Counted from the stretch's first letter, positions 26,565 through 35,659 are shown. The stretch is 64,000 bases of DNA from Paracoccus sp. DMF-8 (GCF_029309835.1 NZ_JARJHL010000010.1:124001-188000), one strand, 5' to 3'. Notes: generated by a model from the sequence alone, not told the origin. Program-made: numbers and translations.

Positions 26565-26702
26565 TTAGTTGGCGCCGTATTTGCCCTGATAGACCGGCTC
26601 GGTCGTGACGGGGACGACAGGAACGACCGGCTCGGGCTGTTTCGGCGCGCAAGCTGCGGCAAAGCCGACGAGGACGATTGCGAAAGCAAGTTTCTTGGAC
26701 AT
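26565..26702 (-). CDS. very small lipoprotein
   Basis: 45 residues starting MSKKLAFAIVLVGFAAACAP, a clear lipoprotein signal with lipobox FAAAC. The mature peptide is Pro/Val-rich (KQPEPVVPVVPV) and ends QGKYGAN. Start at 26702 chosen because it begins the signal peptide; upstream in-frame codons are not signal-like. Short lipoproteins of this kind are widespread in Paracoccus; function unknown. Confidence 0.6.
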   Translation of the reverse strand: MSKKLAFAIVLVGFAAACAPKQPEPVVPVVPVTTEPVYQGKYGAN

Positions 26703-26898
26703 TGAGTCATACTCCAGTTGTGCGGGAACATTGTCCCGCGACTGCTCGGGTTGGCACCCGCTGCGACGGGCAGCGGATGGCGCATGATAGCCTTGGCAAT
26801 GCGCGGCAGACAGGGCGGCAGGCGGCGCCACGGTTTTGCCCGGCGGCCCTGTGGCGCGGTTGCATCACAGGCGGAATGATGCTGCGGTCGCGGGCACA
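26703..26898. other. intergenic region between two minus-strand genes
   Basis: 196 bases upstream of the small lipoprotein gene. Several frames are open, but none carries a recognisable protein. It presumably holds the promoter for 26565; nothing specific is visible. Confidence 0.3.
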
Positions 26899-27591
26899 TC
26901 ACCACGGTCTCCAATCGCAGATATCGCGGTCGCGCGGCAGGGTGAAAGCCTCGAAAATCTGAAGAACATCAGGGTCGTATTCGCCAAAGCGCGATCTGCG
27001 GTCGGCCATGCTGATGACGATCTGTCCGGGTCTGCCCGCGCCCCCGGCGGCGGCCCTGACGATCTCTGGCAGGATGATTGTCTCGCACAGCCAGATGATA
27101 TCATCGTGAACGGGATCCCTGAAAACCGAAACCGGGGCGGCGGGCAGGCGGTCGTGATCATCGCCCGACAGGCTCTGGTCGATGGCTGCATCCGCCGCCT
27201 CTTCGGCGCCGGGAAGGGTGATGACGGGGGCAAAGTCGAATTCCGCGGGATCGACCAGACCGTCGTCGATATAGTCGCCCTGATCGACCCCATCGTCGCC
27301 CATCGCGTCCAGGTCGATGTCCAGGGGTTCGCGGTCGCCATCCGCAGGCAGATATTCACCGGCGGGGCCGGTGGTCGACGCGACCCTCTGGGCGAGGTCC
27401 GGCATGACGTAGCGGTAGCGATAGGTCAAACCCATGTCTCCTAGATTGTCCTCAAGCCGCTCTTGCAGATAGGCCCGCGCGCCCGAAGGCAGGTCGATCA
27501 TCGCCTGCGGCCCGGCTGCCGCGCAGCCCGCGCCGGTCGCCGCCAGAAAAGGCGACGCCAGCAGGGCAAAAGCGGCAGTCCATAAGCTCAC
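26899..27591 (-). CDS. DUF6497-type exported protein
   Basis: 230 residues starting at a GTG that overlaps the pccB stop (GTGA), so it is translationally coupled to pccB. Signal peptide: '[20 protein letters not shown]'. The body has '[20 protein letters not shown]', '[16 protein letters not shown]', a long acidic linker, and '[20 protein letters not shown]' then '[20 protein letters not shown]' and '[15 protein letters not shown]'. I believe this is the Rhodobacteraceae family DUF6497, often found directly after pccB; the number is from memory. Function unknown. Confidence 0.6.
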   Translation of the reverse strand: MSLWTAAFALLASPFLAATGAGCAAAGPQAMIDLPSGARAYLQERLEDNLGDMGLTYRYRYVMPDLAQRVASTTGPAGEYLPADGDREPLDIDLDAMGDDGVDQGDYIDDGLVDPAEFDFAPVITLPGAEEAADAAIDQSLSGDDHDRLPAAPVSVFRDPVHDDIIWLCETIILPEIVRAAAGGAGRPGQIVISMADRRSRFGEYDPDVLQIFEAFTLPRDRDICDWRPW

Positions 27592-29119
27592 AGCGGGATG
27601 TTGTCGTGCTTTTTCCAGGGGTTGGTCAGTTTCTTGTTGCGCAGGCTGGCGAAGGCGCGGGCCACGCGCTTGCGGGTCGAACGCGGCTGGATCACCTCGT
27701 CGATAAAGCCCTTTTCGGCGGCGACAAAGGGGTTCGCGAAACGGTCCTCGTAATCTTTGGTCCGCGCCGCGATCCTGTCGGTGTCGCCCAATTCGGCGCG
27801 ATACAGGATCTCGACCGCGCCCTTGGCGCCCATGACCGCGATTTCCGCCGAGGGCCGTGCATAGTTGAAATCGCCGCGCAGGTGTTTCGAGGCCATGACG
27901 TCATAGGCGCCGCCGTAGGCCTTGCGGGTGATGACGGTGACTTTCGGCACGGTCGCCTCGCCATAGGCGAACAGCAGTTTCGCGCCGTGCTTGATGACGC
28001 CGCCATATTCCTGGCTGGTCCCGGGCAGGAAGCCCGGCACATCGACCAGCGTCAGGATCGGAATTTCGAAGGCGTCGCAAAGCGCACGAAGCGTGCCGCC
28101 TTGCGCGAGCTGTCGATGTCCAGGCAGCCCGCCAGCACCATCGGCTGGTTGGCGACGACGCCGACCGTCTGGCCTTCGATGCGGATGAAACCGGTGACGA
28201 TATTGCCCGCGTGATCTTTCTGGATTTCGTAGAAATCGCCTTCGTCCGCGACCTTCACGATCAGTTCCTTCATGTCATAGGGCTGGTTCGGGTTGTCGGG
28301 AACCAAGGTGTCCAGACTGGCCTCGACCCGGTTCGGATCGTCGAAAAAGGGCCGGGTCGGCGCCTTTTCGCGGTTGTTCAGCGGCAGGAAATCGAACAGG
28401 CGGCGGATTTCGGTCAGCGCCTCGACATCGTTTTCAAACGCCCCATCCGCAACGGATGACTTTTTCGTATGGGTCGAGGCACCGCCCAGTTGTTCGGCGG
28501 TGACGACCTCGTTCGTGACGGTTTTCACCACGTCGGGGCCGGTCACGAACATATAAGAGGTGTCCTTGACCATGAAAATGAAATCGGTCATCGCCGGGCT
28601 GTAGACCGCGCCACCCGCGCAGGGCCCCATGATCACCGAAATCTGCGGCACCACGCCCGAGGCCATGATGTTGCGCTGGAACACATCGGCATAGCCCGCA
28701 AGGCTGGCCACGCCTTCCTGAATGCGCGCGCCCCCCGAATCGTTCAACCCGATGACCGGCGCGCCGTTCTGCAGCGCCATGTCCATGATCTTGCAGATTT
28801 TCTGCGCATGGGTTTCCGACAGCGATCCGCCGAAAACGGTGAAGTCTTGTGAAAACACATAGACCATGCGGCCGTTGATCGTGCCCCATCCGGTGACCAC
28901 ACCGTCACCATAGGGGCGGTCGTTTTCCATCCCGAAATCGGTGGAGCGGTGGCGGACGAACATGTCGAATTCTTCAAAGCTGCCTTCGTCCAGCAGCAGT
29001 TCGATCCGTTCGCGCGCCGTCAGCTTGCCGCGCGCATGTTGTGCGTCGATGCGGCGCTGGCCGCCGCCAAGGCGGGCCTCGCGGCGACGGTTTTCCAGTT
29101 CGTCCAGGATGTCCTTCAT
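27588..29119 (-). pseudogene. pccB: propionyl-CoA carboxylase carboxyltransferase (beta) subunit, one frameshift
   Basis: 510 residues when one base is restored. It transfers CO2 from biotin to propionyl-CoA. N-terminal part: [20 protein letters not shown], '[20 protein letters not shown]', '[20 protein letters not shown]', '[19 protein letters not shown]'. C-terminal part: '[20 protein letters not shown]', '[16 protein letters not shown]'-type segment and '[19 protein letters not shown]'. The frame breaks at 28078-28081, where CGCTTTGC on the minus strand lacks one base (expected RFCDAF). A single deletion in a short homopolymer in an otherwise perfect gene suggests sequence error. First gene of the propionate cluster. 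Confidence 0.93.
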
Positions 29120-29188
29120 GCGTCCCTCCGTTCGATTGGGGCAGAGGTTACAGGCAGGATATCCTTGCGGAAAGCAGAAAGCGGAATA

Positions 29189-29237
29189 TTTGCAAAATTG
29201 TGCGGGCGTGAAATCTGCTAAATTGCAAAACTGCAAA
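29189..29237 (-). promoter_or_regulatory. TTTGCAAA repeats, candidate PccR operator of pccB
   Basis: TTTGCAAA at 29189-29196, ATTGCAAA at 29222-29229 and ACTGCAAA at 29230-29237, in the 170-base gap upstream of pccB. Work on Rhodobacter sphaeroides describes the short-chain acyl-CoA regulator PccR binding repeats of TTTGCAAA upstream of pccB; the match here is by that remembered motif. The first and second copies are 33 bases apart, about three helical turns. No pccR gene is in this window. Confidence 0.55.
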
Positions 29238-29292
29238 CTGCCGCCGCGCCAAATCTCTTGACCTTTTCAGGGGCGCGGTTCATGCGGGGCAC

Positions 29293-30312
29293 ATGGGACT
29301 TATCATTGATTTGCAGGCCATCGTGGCCAATTGGCAGGCACTTGCCGCGCGCGCGCCGGGCGCGCGTCCCGCGGCGGTGGTCAAGGCCGACAGCTATGGG
29401 CTGGGCGCGACCCGTGTGGCGCCCGCGCTATATGCCGCGGGGGCGCGCGATTTCTTTGTCGCACTGGCATCCGAGGGGCGCGCCCTGCGCCCCCATCTGC
29501 CCGATGACGCCCGCATCATGGTCCTGTCCGGCCATATGCTGGGCGCGGATCTGACCGGGCTGATCCCGATGCTGAACAGCCCCGAACAGTTCTTTCGCGA
29601 CCGTGCCATGCGGCCGGGCGGGGCCTTCGGCATCCAGCTCGACAGCGGCATGAATCGCCTCGGTTTCGAGCCTGCCGAATGGGCCGCCATCCGTGACGAG
29701 GCGCTGGCCGCCGGTCCGGTCCTGCTGATGTCGCATCTGGCCTGCGCCGACGAACCCGACCATCCGGCGAACCGCCAGCAGTTGGAGGCGTTTCGCGCCA
29801 TGACCCACGACACCCATGTCCCGCGTTCGCTGGCGGCGACCGGGGGCACGCTGCTGGGGTCGCATTACCATTTCGATCTGGTCCGGCTTGGCATCGGCAT
29901 GTATGGCGGCGAACCCTTTGCCGATGCGCAGCCGGTCGTCACCCTGTCGCTGCCGGTCATCCAGACCCGCGATGTCGCGCGTGATGAATCGGTGGGCTAT
30001 GGCTATAGCTGGACGGCGCGGCGCCCGTCGCGCGTGGCGACGGTGGCGGCGGGTTACGCCGACGGGCTGATGCGGGCGCTGGCGCGCGATGGCAGGCTGG
30101 TCCTGTGGGCGGACGATCAGCCTTGCCCGGTGGTCGGGCGGATTTCGATGGACCTGATCACCGTCGATGTCACCGGTCTGGCCGAGGTTCCCGCCGAATT
30201 GCAGATTCTGAACCACCGGCAAAAGGTCGATGATCTGGCCGCCTTGGGCGGGACCATCGGCTATGAGATCCTGACCTCGCTTGGCGCGCGCTATCCCGGG
30301 GAATACCTTTGA
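29293..30312 (+). CDS. alr: alanine racemase
   Basis: 339-residue PLP enzyme interconverting L- and D-alanine for peptidoglycan. The PLP lysine is Lys31 in AAVVKADSYGLG. 'GIQLDSGMNRLGF' carries the phosphate-interacting residues, and the second catalytic tyrosine is in 'ESVGYGYSWTARRPS'. 'AAGYADGLMRAL' and 'VGRISMDLITVDVT' complete the C-terminal domain. The stop overlaps the TTG start of the following permease gene. Confidence 0.94.
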   Translation: MGLIIDLQAIVANWQALAARAPGARPAAVVKADSYGLGATRVAPALYAAGARDFFVALASEGRALRPHLPDDARIMVLSGHMLGADLTGLIPMLNSPEQFFRDRAMRPGGAFGIQLDSGMNRLGFEPAEWAAIRDEALAAGPVLLMSHLACADEPDHPANRQQLEAFRAMTHDTHVPRSLAATGGTLLGSHYHFDLVRLGIGMYGGEPFADAQPVVTLSLPVIQTRDVARDESVGYGYSWTARRPSRVATVAAGYADGLMRALARDGRLVLWADDQPCPVVGRISMDLITVDVTGLAEVPAELQILNHRQKVDDLAALGGTIGYEILTSLGARYPGEYL

Positions 30313-31070
30313 ACCCTGTCAGGCTGATCGGGCGGCTGGTCATCGCGCTGACGCGCCAGACCGGGCGGGTGGCGATTTTCGCGGGCAGGGGGCTTGCGGG
30401 CATCGTGCCGCTGCAGCCCGACCTGCTGCTGCGCCAGATCATGCAGATCGGCTGGCTGTCCCTGCCTGTCGTCGGACTGACGGCGCTGTTCACCGGGGCG
30501 GCGCTGGCGCTGCAACTGCATTCCGGCGGCCAGCGCTTTCAGGCGGGCGACGTCGTGCCCGCCGTCGTCGCCATCGGCATGGCGCGCGAACTTGGCCCGG
30601 TTCTGGGCGGGCTGATGGTCGCGGCCCGCGTGGCCAGTTCCATCGCGGCGGAACTGGGCACGATGCGGGTCAGCGAACAGATCGACGCGCTGGTGACGCT
30701 GTCCACAGACCCGATCCGCTGGCTGGTTTCGCCGCGCCTGTGGGCGGCGGCCCTGACCGTGCCGCTGCTGGTCGGCGTCGGCGATATCATCGGGATCATG
30801 GGCGGCTGGCTGGTCGGTGTGAATGTGCTGGGCTTCAACTCAGCCGCCTATCTGTCGAATTCATGGGCCTATCTGGAAAGCTGGGATGTGGTCTCCGGGC
30901 TGATCAAGGGCGCGGTCTTTGGCCTGATCGTGGCGCTGTCGGGCTGCTGGTTCGGCATGCACGCGGGCGGCGGGGCGGCAGGTGTCGGGCGGGCCACGAC
31001 CAATGCCGTCGTCGGAGCCTCGATCGGGATTCTGGCCGCGAACTTCATCCTGACGGGGCTGTTTTTCTGA
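30309..31070 (+). CDS. MlaE-family ABC transporter permease
   Basis: 253-residue membrane protein with five to six hydrophobic helices and the MlaE core: 'VVGLTALFTGAALALQLHSG', 'VVAIGMARELGPVLGGLMVA', 'ASSIAAELGTMRVSEQIDAL'. These are the EPSAE/'ARELGPVL' and 'EIGTM..EQIDAL' hallmarks. MlaE homologues move phospholipids between the inner and outer membranes. It starts at TTG 30309, overlapping the alr stop, and the ATPase gene follows at once. The MCE and periplasmic partners are not in the window. Confidence 0.9.
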   Translation: MNPVRLIGRLVIALTRQTGRVAIFAGRGLAGIVPLQPDLLLRQIMQIGWLSLPVVGLTALFTGAALALQLHSGGQRFQAGDVVPAVVAIGMARELGPVLGGLMVAARVASSIAAELGTMRVSEQIDALVTLSTDPIRWLVSPRLWAAALTVPLLVGVGDIIGIMGGWLVGVNVLGFNSAAYLSNSWAYLESWDVVSGLIKGAVFGLIVALSGCWFGMHAGGGAAGVGRATTNAVVGASIGILAANFILTGLFF

Positions 31071-31789
31071 TGTTGCGGATCCGTGGCCTGACCAAGCATT
31101 TCGGCGCGAAAAAGGTGCTGGACGGCGTCGATCTGGATCTGGCGCGGGGTGAAAGCCTTGTGGTGATCGGGGGATCGGGCACCGGGAAATCGGTGCTGCT
31201 GCGCTGCGTTCTGGGGCTGGAACGCCCCGATCACGGCCAGATCCTGTGGCAGGGTCAGCCGCTGGCCGGGCGCAACCGCGACGCCTTCATGCAGGGATCC
31301 GGGATGCTGTTTCAGCATGCGGCGCTGTTCGACAGCCTGCCGATCTGGCGCAATGTCGCCTTTCGCCTGCTGAAGACCATGCCCGCCGCCCCCGCCCGCC
31401 GCATCGCCATCGACAAGCTGGCGCGCGTCGGTCTGGGCCCCGAGGTCGCCGACCTGCACCCGGCTGAACTCTCGGGCGGCATGCGCAAGCGCGCGGCGCT
31501 GGCGCGGGCGATTGCCGCCGATCCGCAGGTGATCTTTTTCGACGAACCGACCACCGGGCTGGACCCGATCCGGGCCGCGCGCATCAATGCGCTGATCCGG
31601 GGCATCGTGCGCGAAACCGGGGCGACGGCGATCACCATCACCCATGACATGACCTCGGTCCATGCGATTGCCGACCGGGTGGCACTGCTGGATCAGGGGC
31701 GCATCCGCTGGCAGGGACAGCCGGGGCAGATGGACAGCGCCCCGGACGCCTATCTGCGGGACTTCACCCGTGGCATCTGGCGCGAATGA
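31070..31789 (+). CDS. MlaF-like ABC transporter ATP-binding protein
   Basis: 239 residues from the ATG at 31070, which overlaps the permease stop (TGATG). Walker A is GGSGTGKSV, Q-loop 'GMLFQHAALFDSLPIW', signature ELSGGMRKRAALARAI, Walker B 'VIFFDEPTTGLDPI' and switch 'TITHDMTSVHAI'. The 'FQHAALFDSL..W.NV' region is characteristic of MlaF ATPases. It pairs with the preceding permease in a lipid transporter. Confidence 0.9.
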   Translation: MLRIRGLTKHFGAKKVLDGVDLDLARGESLVVIGGSGTGKSVLLRCVLGLERPDHGQILWQGQPLAGRNRDAFMQGSGMLFQHAALFDSLPIWRNVAFRLLKTMPAAPARRIAIDKLARVGLGPEVADLHPAELSGGMRKRAALARAIAADPQVIFFDEPTTGLDPIRAARINALIRGIVRETGATAITITHDMTSVHAIADRVALLDQGRIRWQGQPGQMDSAPDAYLRDFTRGIWRE

Positions 31790-31935
31790 CCCGTTCCCGC
31801 GAACTGCCCGCGAATGTGACGTTTACGCGAAAAATGCCGTCGCGGCGGCAAAACGGTTGCCGACCCCCTTGTGCGAATCCCGCCGGGTTGCCACCATCGG
31901 AATGACCATTGGTCCCACCCTGACCGGAGAAAGAT

Positions 31936-33018
31936 TTGGGCCTGACCCCCACGACCGCCGATGTCCCCGCAGGGGAAACCCTGCTGGAATTCCCCGACAA
32001 CCGCCTGCTGATCGACCTTTGCGGTCCGCATGACAGGCACCTTGCGCGGATCGAGGAAGCGTTGAAGATCCACGTCCTGCGACGCGGCAACCTGCTGTCC
32101 GTGGTCGGCACGCCCGAGGCGCAGGCCGAGGCGGCGCAGATCCTGCGTGGCCTTTACGCGCGTCTGGAACAGGGCCGTCCCGTCGAAATGGCCGAGGTCG
32201 ATGCCGCCCTGCGCATGGGCAGCGATCAGGCCCGCGAAACGCCCACACCGGCCGAACAACTGGAAATGTTCCAGTCCGGCCAGTTCGAGCTGCGCACCCG
32301 CAAGAAAACCGTCGAGCCGCGCACCGACGCGCAAAAGGATTACGTCCGCAGCCTGTTCAAGCACGAACTGGCCTTTGGCATCGGTCCTGCGGGCACGGGC
32401 AAGACCTATCTGGCGGTCGCGGTCGGCGTCACCATGCTGATCGGCGGCCATGTCGACAAGATCATCCTGTCCCGCCCCGCCGTCGAGGCGGGCGAGCGGC
32501 TTGGCTTTCTGCCCGGCGACATGAAGGAAAAGGTCGACCCCTATATGCAGCCGCTTTACGACGCGCTGAACGATTTCCTGCCCGCCAAGCAGATGCAGAA
32601 GCTGATGGAGGAAAAGCGTATCGAGATCGCGCCCCTGGCCTTCATGCGCGGGCGCACCCTGTCGAATGCCTTTGTCGTGCTGGACGAGGCGCAGAACGCC
32701 ACCACCATGCAGATGAAGATGTTCCTGACCCGTCTTGGCGAAGGCTCGCGCATGGTCGTGACCGGCGACCGCACCCAGATCGACCTGCCGCGCGGGATCT
32801 ATTCCGGGCTTGTCGATGCGGAACGGATCCTCAAGGACGTCAAGGGCATCAGTTTCAGCTATTTCACCGCGAGCGATGTCGTACGCCATCCCCTGGTCGC
32901 GCGCATCATCAATGCCTATGACGCCGAGGACGAGGCCGCGCTGGCGCGGGGCGAAACGCCCGATGACCGCGGCCAGCGCATCCCCCGCCGCACGCCCGGC
33001 AGCAGCAGCCTTGCCTAG
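31936..33018 (+). CDS. PhoH family protein (PhoH-like ATPase)
   Basis: 360 residues starting at TTG 31936 after a GGAGAAAG ribosome site. Walker A is GIGPAGTGKTY at residues 148-158; 'LSRPAVEAGERLGFLPGDMK' and the Walker B region 'FVVLDEAQNATTMQMKMFLT' followed by 'RMVVTGDRTQIDLP' are family hallmarks. An N-terminal KH-like region precedes the ATPase. PhoH-like proteins are linked to RNA metabolism and sit beside ybeY in most alphaproteobacteria, as here. Confidence 0.93.
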   Translation: MGLTPTTADVPAGETLLEFPDNRLLIDLCGPHDRHLARIEEALKIHVLRRGNLLSVVGTPEAQAEAAQILRGLYARLEQGRPVEMAEVDAALRMGSDQARETPTPAEQLEMFQSGQFELRTRKKTVEPRTDAQKDYVRSLFKHELAFGIGPAGTGKTYLAVAVGVTMLIGGHVDKIILSRPAVEAGERLGFLPGDMKEKVDPYMQPLYDALNDFLPAKQMQKLMEEKRIEIAPLAFMRGRTLSNAFVVLDEAQNATTMQMKMFLTRLGEGSRMVVTGDRTQIDLPRGIYSGLVDAERILKDVKGISFSYFTASDVVRHPLVARIINAYDAEDEAALARGETPDDRGQRIPRRTPGSSSLA

Positions 33019-33032
33019 TGAAGGAACGCGCC

Positions 33033-33554
33033 ATGCCCGACTGGCCCGATGAGGACGACGACAGCGGCATGATCGAGCTGGTGATCGAGGATGATCGCTG
33101 GCTCGACGCCGATCTGGATGCGCTGTCGCAGCGCGCCATCGGTGCCGTCGCGGATTGGCTGGACATGCCGGATCTGCGGCTGGTCGTGCTGGGCTGCGAC
33201 GATACCCGCATCGCCGGGCTGAACGCCCAGTTCCGCGGGCGCGAGGTGCCGACGAACGTCCTGTCATGGCCCAGTCACGAATTCGCGGAACGCGCCCCCG
33301 GCGCGATGCCCGAACCGCCGCCCGTGCCGGAAATCGGGGATATCGCGATTTCCTATGACACCTGCCTGCGCGAAGCCGGTGAACAGGACAAGAATTTCGA
33401 CGATCATGTGACGCATCTGCTGGTCCATGCGGCGTTGCATCTGGCAGGCTATGACCATATCGACGATCTGGATGCCGAAACCATGGAAGGCGCCGAGCGC
33501 GAAATTCTGAATATGATGGATATTCCCGATCCCTATATCGAGAAAGAAAGATGA
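33033..33554 (+). CDS. ybeY: endoribonuclease YbeY (16S rRNA maturation)
   Basis: 173 residues from ATG 33033; a GTG at 33018 is also in frame, but GAAGGA at 33020-33025 is well placed for 33033. The zinc-binding motif is HAALHLAGYDH near residue 125 (H-x3-H-x5-H), and 'NAQFRGREVPTNVLSWPS' is the conserved region before it. YbeY processes the 16S rRNA 3' end and takes part in ribosome quality control. It overlaps the next gene by four bases. Confidence 0.95.
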   Translation: MPDWPDEDDDSGMIELVIEDDRWLDADLDALSQRAIGAVADWLDMPDLRLVVLGCDDTRIAGLNAQFRGREVPTNVLSWPSHEFAERAPGAMPEPPPVPEIGDIAISYDTCLREAGEQDKNFDDHVTHLLVHAALHLAGYDHIDDLDAETMEGAEREILNMMDIPDPYIEKER

Positions 33555-34477
33555 GCAGCGACCGAAGTCCCGACACGCCCGTTTCCGAAGAACCTGCCAG
33601 TTGGGCGGATGACACAGGCGGGGACGGGCGCGACCTGCCGCAATCGCGCGGTTTGCTTGGGCGTATTCTGGACGCTTTCGGATCTGGCGACAGCGATGCG
33701 GATGGCAACAGCGGCGTGGTCGAGGGCCGCGAACTTTCCACGACGCCCGCGCCGAGCATCCTGAACCTGCGGCGGCTGCGCGTCGATGACGTCGCGGTGC
33801 CCAAGGCGGAAATCATGGCGGTTCCGGTCGATATCGACCTGCCCGATCTGGTCCAGATGTTCCGCGAACAGGGGTTTTCCCGCTTTCCGGTCTTTCGCGG
33901 CACCCTTGACAGCCCGCTTGGGCTGGTCCATCTCAAGGATCTGGCGCTGAAATACGGCTTTGACGCCAAGCCCCCCACCGATTTCGCGCTGCGCCCGCTG
34001 CTGCGCCCGCTGCTTTATGTTCCGCCCTCGATGCCGATCGGCGTCTTGTTGCAGCAGATGCAGCAAAAGCGCATCCATATGGCGCTGGTCATCGACGAAT
34101 ATGGCGGCGTTGACGGGCTGCTCACCATCGAGGATCTGGTCGAACAGGTCGTGGGCGAAATCGAAGACGAACATGACGAGGTCGAAGGCGAGCTGTGGCT
34201 GGCCGAAAAGCCCGATCAATGGCTGATTCAGGCCCGCATGCCGCTGGCCGAGGTCGAGACCCTGATCGGCCGTCCCCTTGGCGTCGAACATGACGATGAC
34301 GATGTCGATACGCTTGGCGGGCTGATCTTCATGCACACCGGGCGGGTCCCGACCCAGGGCGAAATCATCCGGCTGGACAATGGCACCGAGGTCGAGATCG
34401 TCGATGCCGACCCCCGCCGCGTCAAACGTGCCCGCCTGCGCCTTCTGCCCCCCGAGCCAGAGGCGACCGGCGAATGA
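33551..34477 (+). CDS. CorC/HlyC-type CBS-domain protein (hemolysin family)
   Basis: 308 residues. A disordered N-terminus is followed by two CBS motifs (about 85-200): 'VDDVAVPKAEIMAVPVDIDL', 'FSRFPVFRGTLDSPLGLVHL' and 'HMALVIDEYGGVDGLLTIED' then 'LVEQVVGEIEDEHDE'. A C-terminal CorC_HlyC domain (about 215-295) ends 'GLIFMHTGRVPTQGEIIRLD'. It lacks the membrane DUF21 domain, so it is the short CorC type associated with Mg/Co handling. In relatives lnt usually follows, but it is absent here. Confidence 0.9.
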   Translation: MSSDRSPDTPVSEEPASWADDTGGDGRDLPQSRGLLGRILDAFGSGDSDADGNSGVVEGRELSTTPAPSILNLRRLRVDDVAVPKAEIMAVPVDIDLPDLVQMFREQGFSRFPVFRGTLDSPLGLVHLKDLALKYGFDAKPPTDFALRPLLRPLLYVPPSMPIGVLLQQMQQKRIHMALVIDEYGGVDGLLTIEDLVEQVVGEIEDEHDEVEGELWLAEKPDQWLIQARMPLAEVETLIGRPLGVEHDDDDVDTLGGLIFMHTGRVPTQGEIIRLDNGTEVEIVDADPRRVKRARLRLLPPEPEATGE

Positions 34478-34831
34478 TCCCTTGCCGGTTTCGGTGCGGG
34501 ATCGGGTCTTGCGGATCGGGTCTTGCGGTCGGTGCGTCGCGCAGGGGCCGCATGGGGTTTGATTGCGCCCCTTATCCGGTCAGCGCCAATCCCTTTCGCC
34601 AGGCGACGGAAGGCGATCCGCAGGGATGCCCCTGGCGTTGATGTCTCTGGCGTTACGGGGACGATCTGCGGTGATGGTGCCGGTTCCGGCACAGGACAGG
34701 TTGCGCTTCCGGACGCTCTGCCTGACAGTCAAAGTCTGACAGGCAGAACCCACGCCGGGTTGTCGGCAATCCCGCCAGCCGTGCCGCCCCATGCTCTCGG
34801 GGCGGAGCAGGGCAGGACGGGGCGGCGTCAG
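34478..34831. other. 354-base region without a supported gene
   Basis: Between corC and the convergent ABM-GNAT gene, where lnt (apolipoprotein N-acyltransferase) is often found in related genomes. The plus-strand ORF across it shows no domain and runs into the antisense of the next gene. Direct repeats GGATCGGGTCTTGCGG (34499-34530 region) occur twice in tandem, and a CTGCCTGACA..TGTCAGGCAG-like inverted repeat lies at 34718-34746. Nothing codes convincingly. Confidence 0.4.
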
Positions 34832-35659
34832 TCAGTGGGCATCCATCGCGTCAAAGGCGGGGGCGTGGCGGATCGTCAGGGTCCGGGGCAGATCATCGCC
34901 AAGCGCCTGCAGCGCGGGGCCGGCATAGGGTGAATCCCAGCCCACGGGCCGGAAACCAAAGCGCGCGTAATAGGCCGGATCGCCCAGAACGGTGATGATA
35001 TGGCCCGGCACCGCCTCGATCGCCGCACGGATCAGCGCCGCGCCGATGCCGCGCCCGTGCAGGCGCGGCTCGACCGCGACCGGGGCAAGCGCCAGCACGG
35101 GGCGCCCCGCATCCGGCGCGGTGATCGGCGACAGGGCGAGATGGCCGATGGTCTGCCCATTGGCATCCGCGACCAGCGACAGCGTCAGATCGCCGTCGTC
35201 GCGCAGCCGGTCGACCAGCCGCGATTCGGCATCGCCGCCGAAGGCGCGGCCATGCACCGCGCGGATGCCGGTCTGGTCCTGCGCCGCCTCGGGGCGGATG
35301 CGGGGCTGGATGGTGCGTTCGTGGAAATCGCGGGTGATCGCGCCGCTGTCCTGCCCCCAACGGCTGGCCGCCGTGCGGTCGCGATGTGCGGCGAAGGCCC
35401 CGGCATCGGTGAACAGCTCGTTCAGCGACCAGATCAGCGGGTCGTCGGTCTGGGACAGGTCGAAACGCAGGTTGCCCGGCTCGGCCCGGCTGGCGGCGAC
35501 ATGATCGGGCAAGAGGTTCAGCGCCAGCATCATCTGGCCCATGTCGGCGCAGATCAGCCGCCCCTCGACCGCGATCAGGGGTTGGGCCAGCGCCAGTTCC
35601 TGCCCGCCCTCGATCGGAAGATGGTGGTGATGGTGGTTTCCACAGGAACAGGAGGACAT
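34832..35659 (-). CDS. fusion protein: antibiotic-biosynthesis-monooxygenase-like domain + GNAT acetyltransferase
   Basis: 275 residues from ATG 35659. The N-terminus is MSSCSCGNHHHHHLPIEGG, a Cys/His cluster that could bind metal. Residues about 20-115 look like an ABM (dimeric alpha-beta) domain: 'PLIAVEGRLICADMGQMML', 'LRFDLSQTDDPLIWSLNELF', 'AFAAHRDRTAASRWG'. Residues about 125-275 are a GNAT domain of the YhbS type: 'DLTLSLVADANGQTIGHLAL', 'LALAPVAVEPRLHGRGIGAAL' (acetyl-CoA loop RGIGAA) and 'GDPAYYARFGFRPV'. Substrates are unknown. It is divergent from the FAD oxidase gene (163 bases). Confidence 0.72.
   Translation of the reverse strand: MSSCSCGNHHHHHLPIEGGQELALAQPLIAVEGRLICADMGQMMLALNLLPDHVAASRAEPGNLRFDLSQTDDPLIWSLNELFTDAGAFAAHRDRTAASRWGQDSGAITRDFHERTIQPRIRPEAAQDQTGIRAVHGRAFGGDAESRLVDRLRDDGDLTLSLVADANGQTIGHLALSPITAPDAGRPVLALAPVAVEPRLHGRGIGAALIRAAIEAVPGHIITVLGDPAYYARFGFRPVGWDSPYAGPALQALGDDLPRTLTIRHAPAFDAMDAH

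Noticed and set aside
28052..29236. Programmed frameshift in pccB
   Set aside because: The slip site is an ordinary short homopolymer without a stimulatory structure, and many unrelated genes in the window show similar breaks; sequence error is simpler.
31750..33978. 742-codon minus-strand open frame
   Set aside because: Antisense of phoH, ybeY and corC, all clearly coding on the plus strand.
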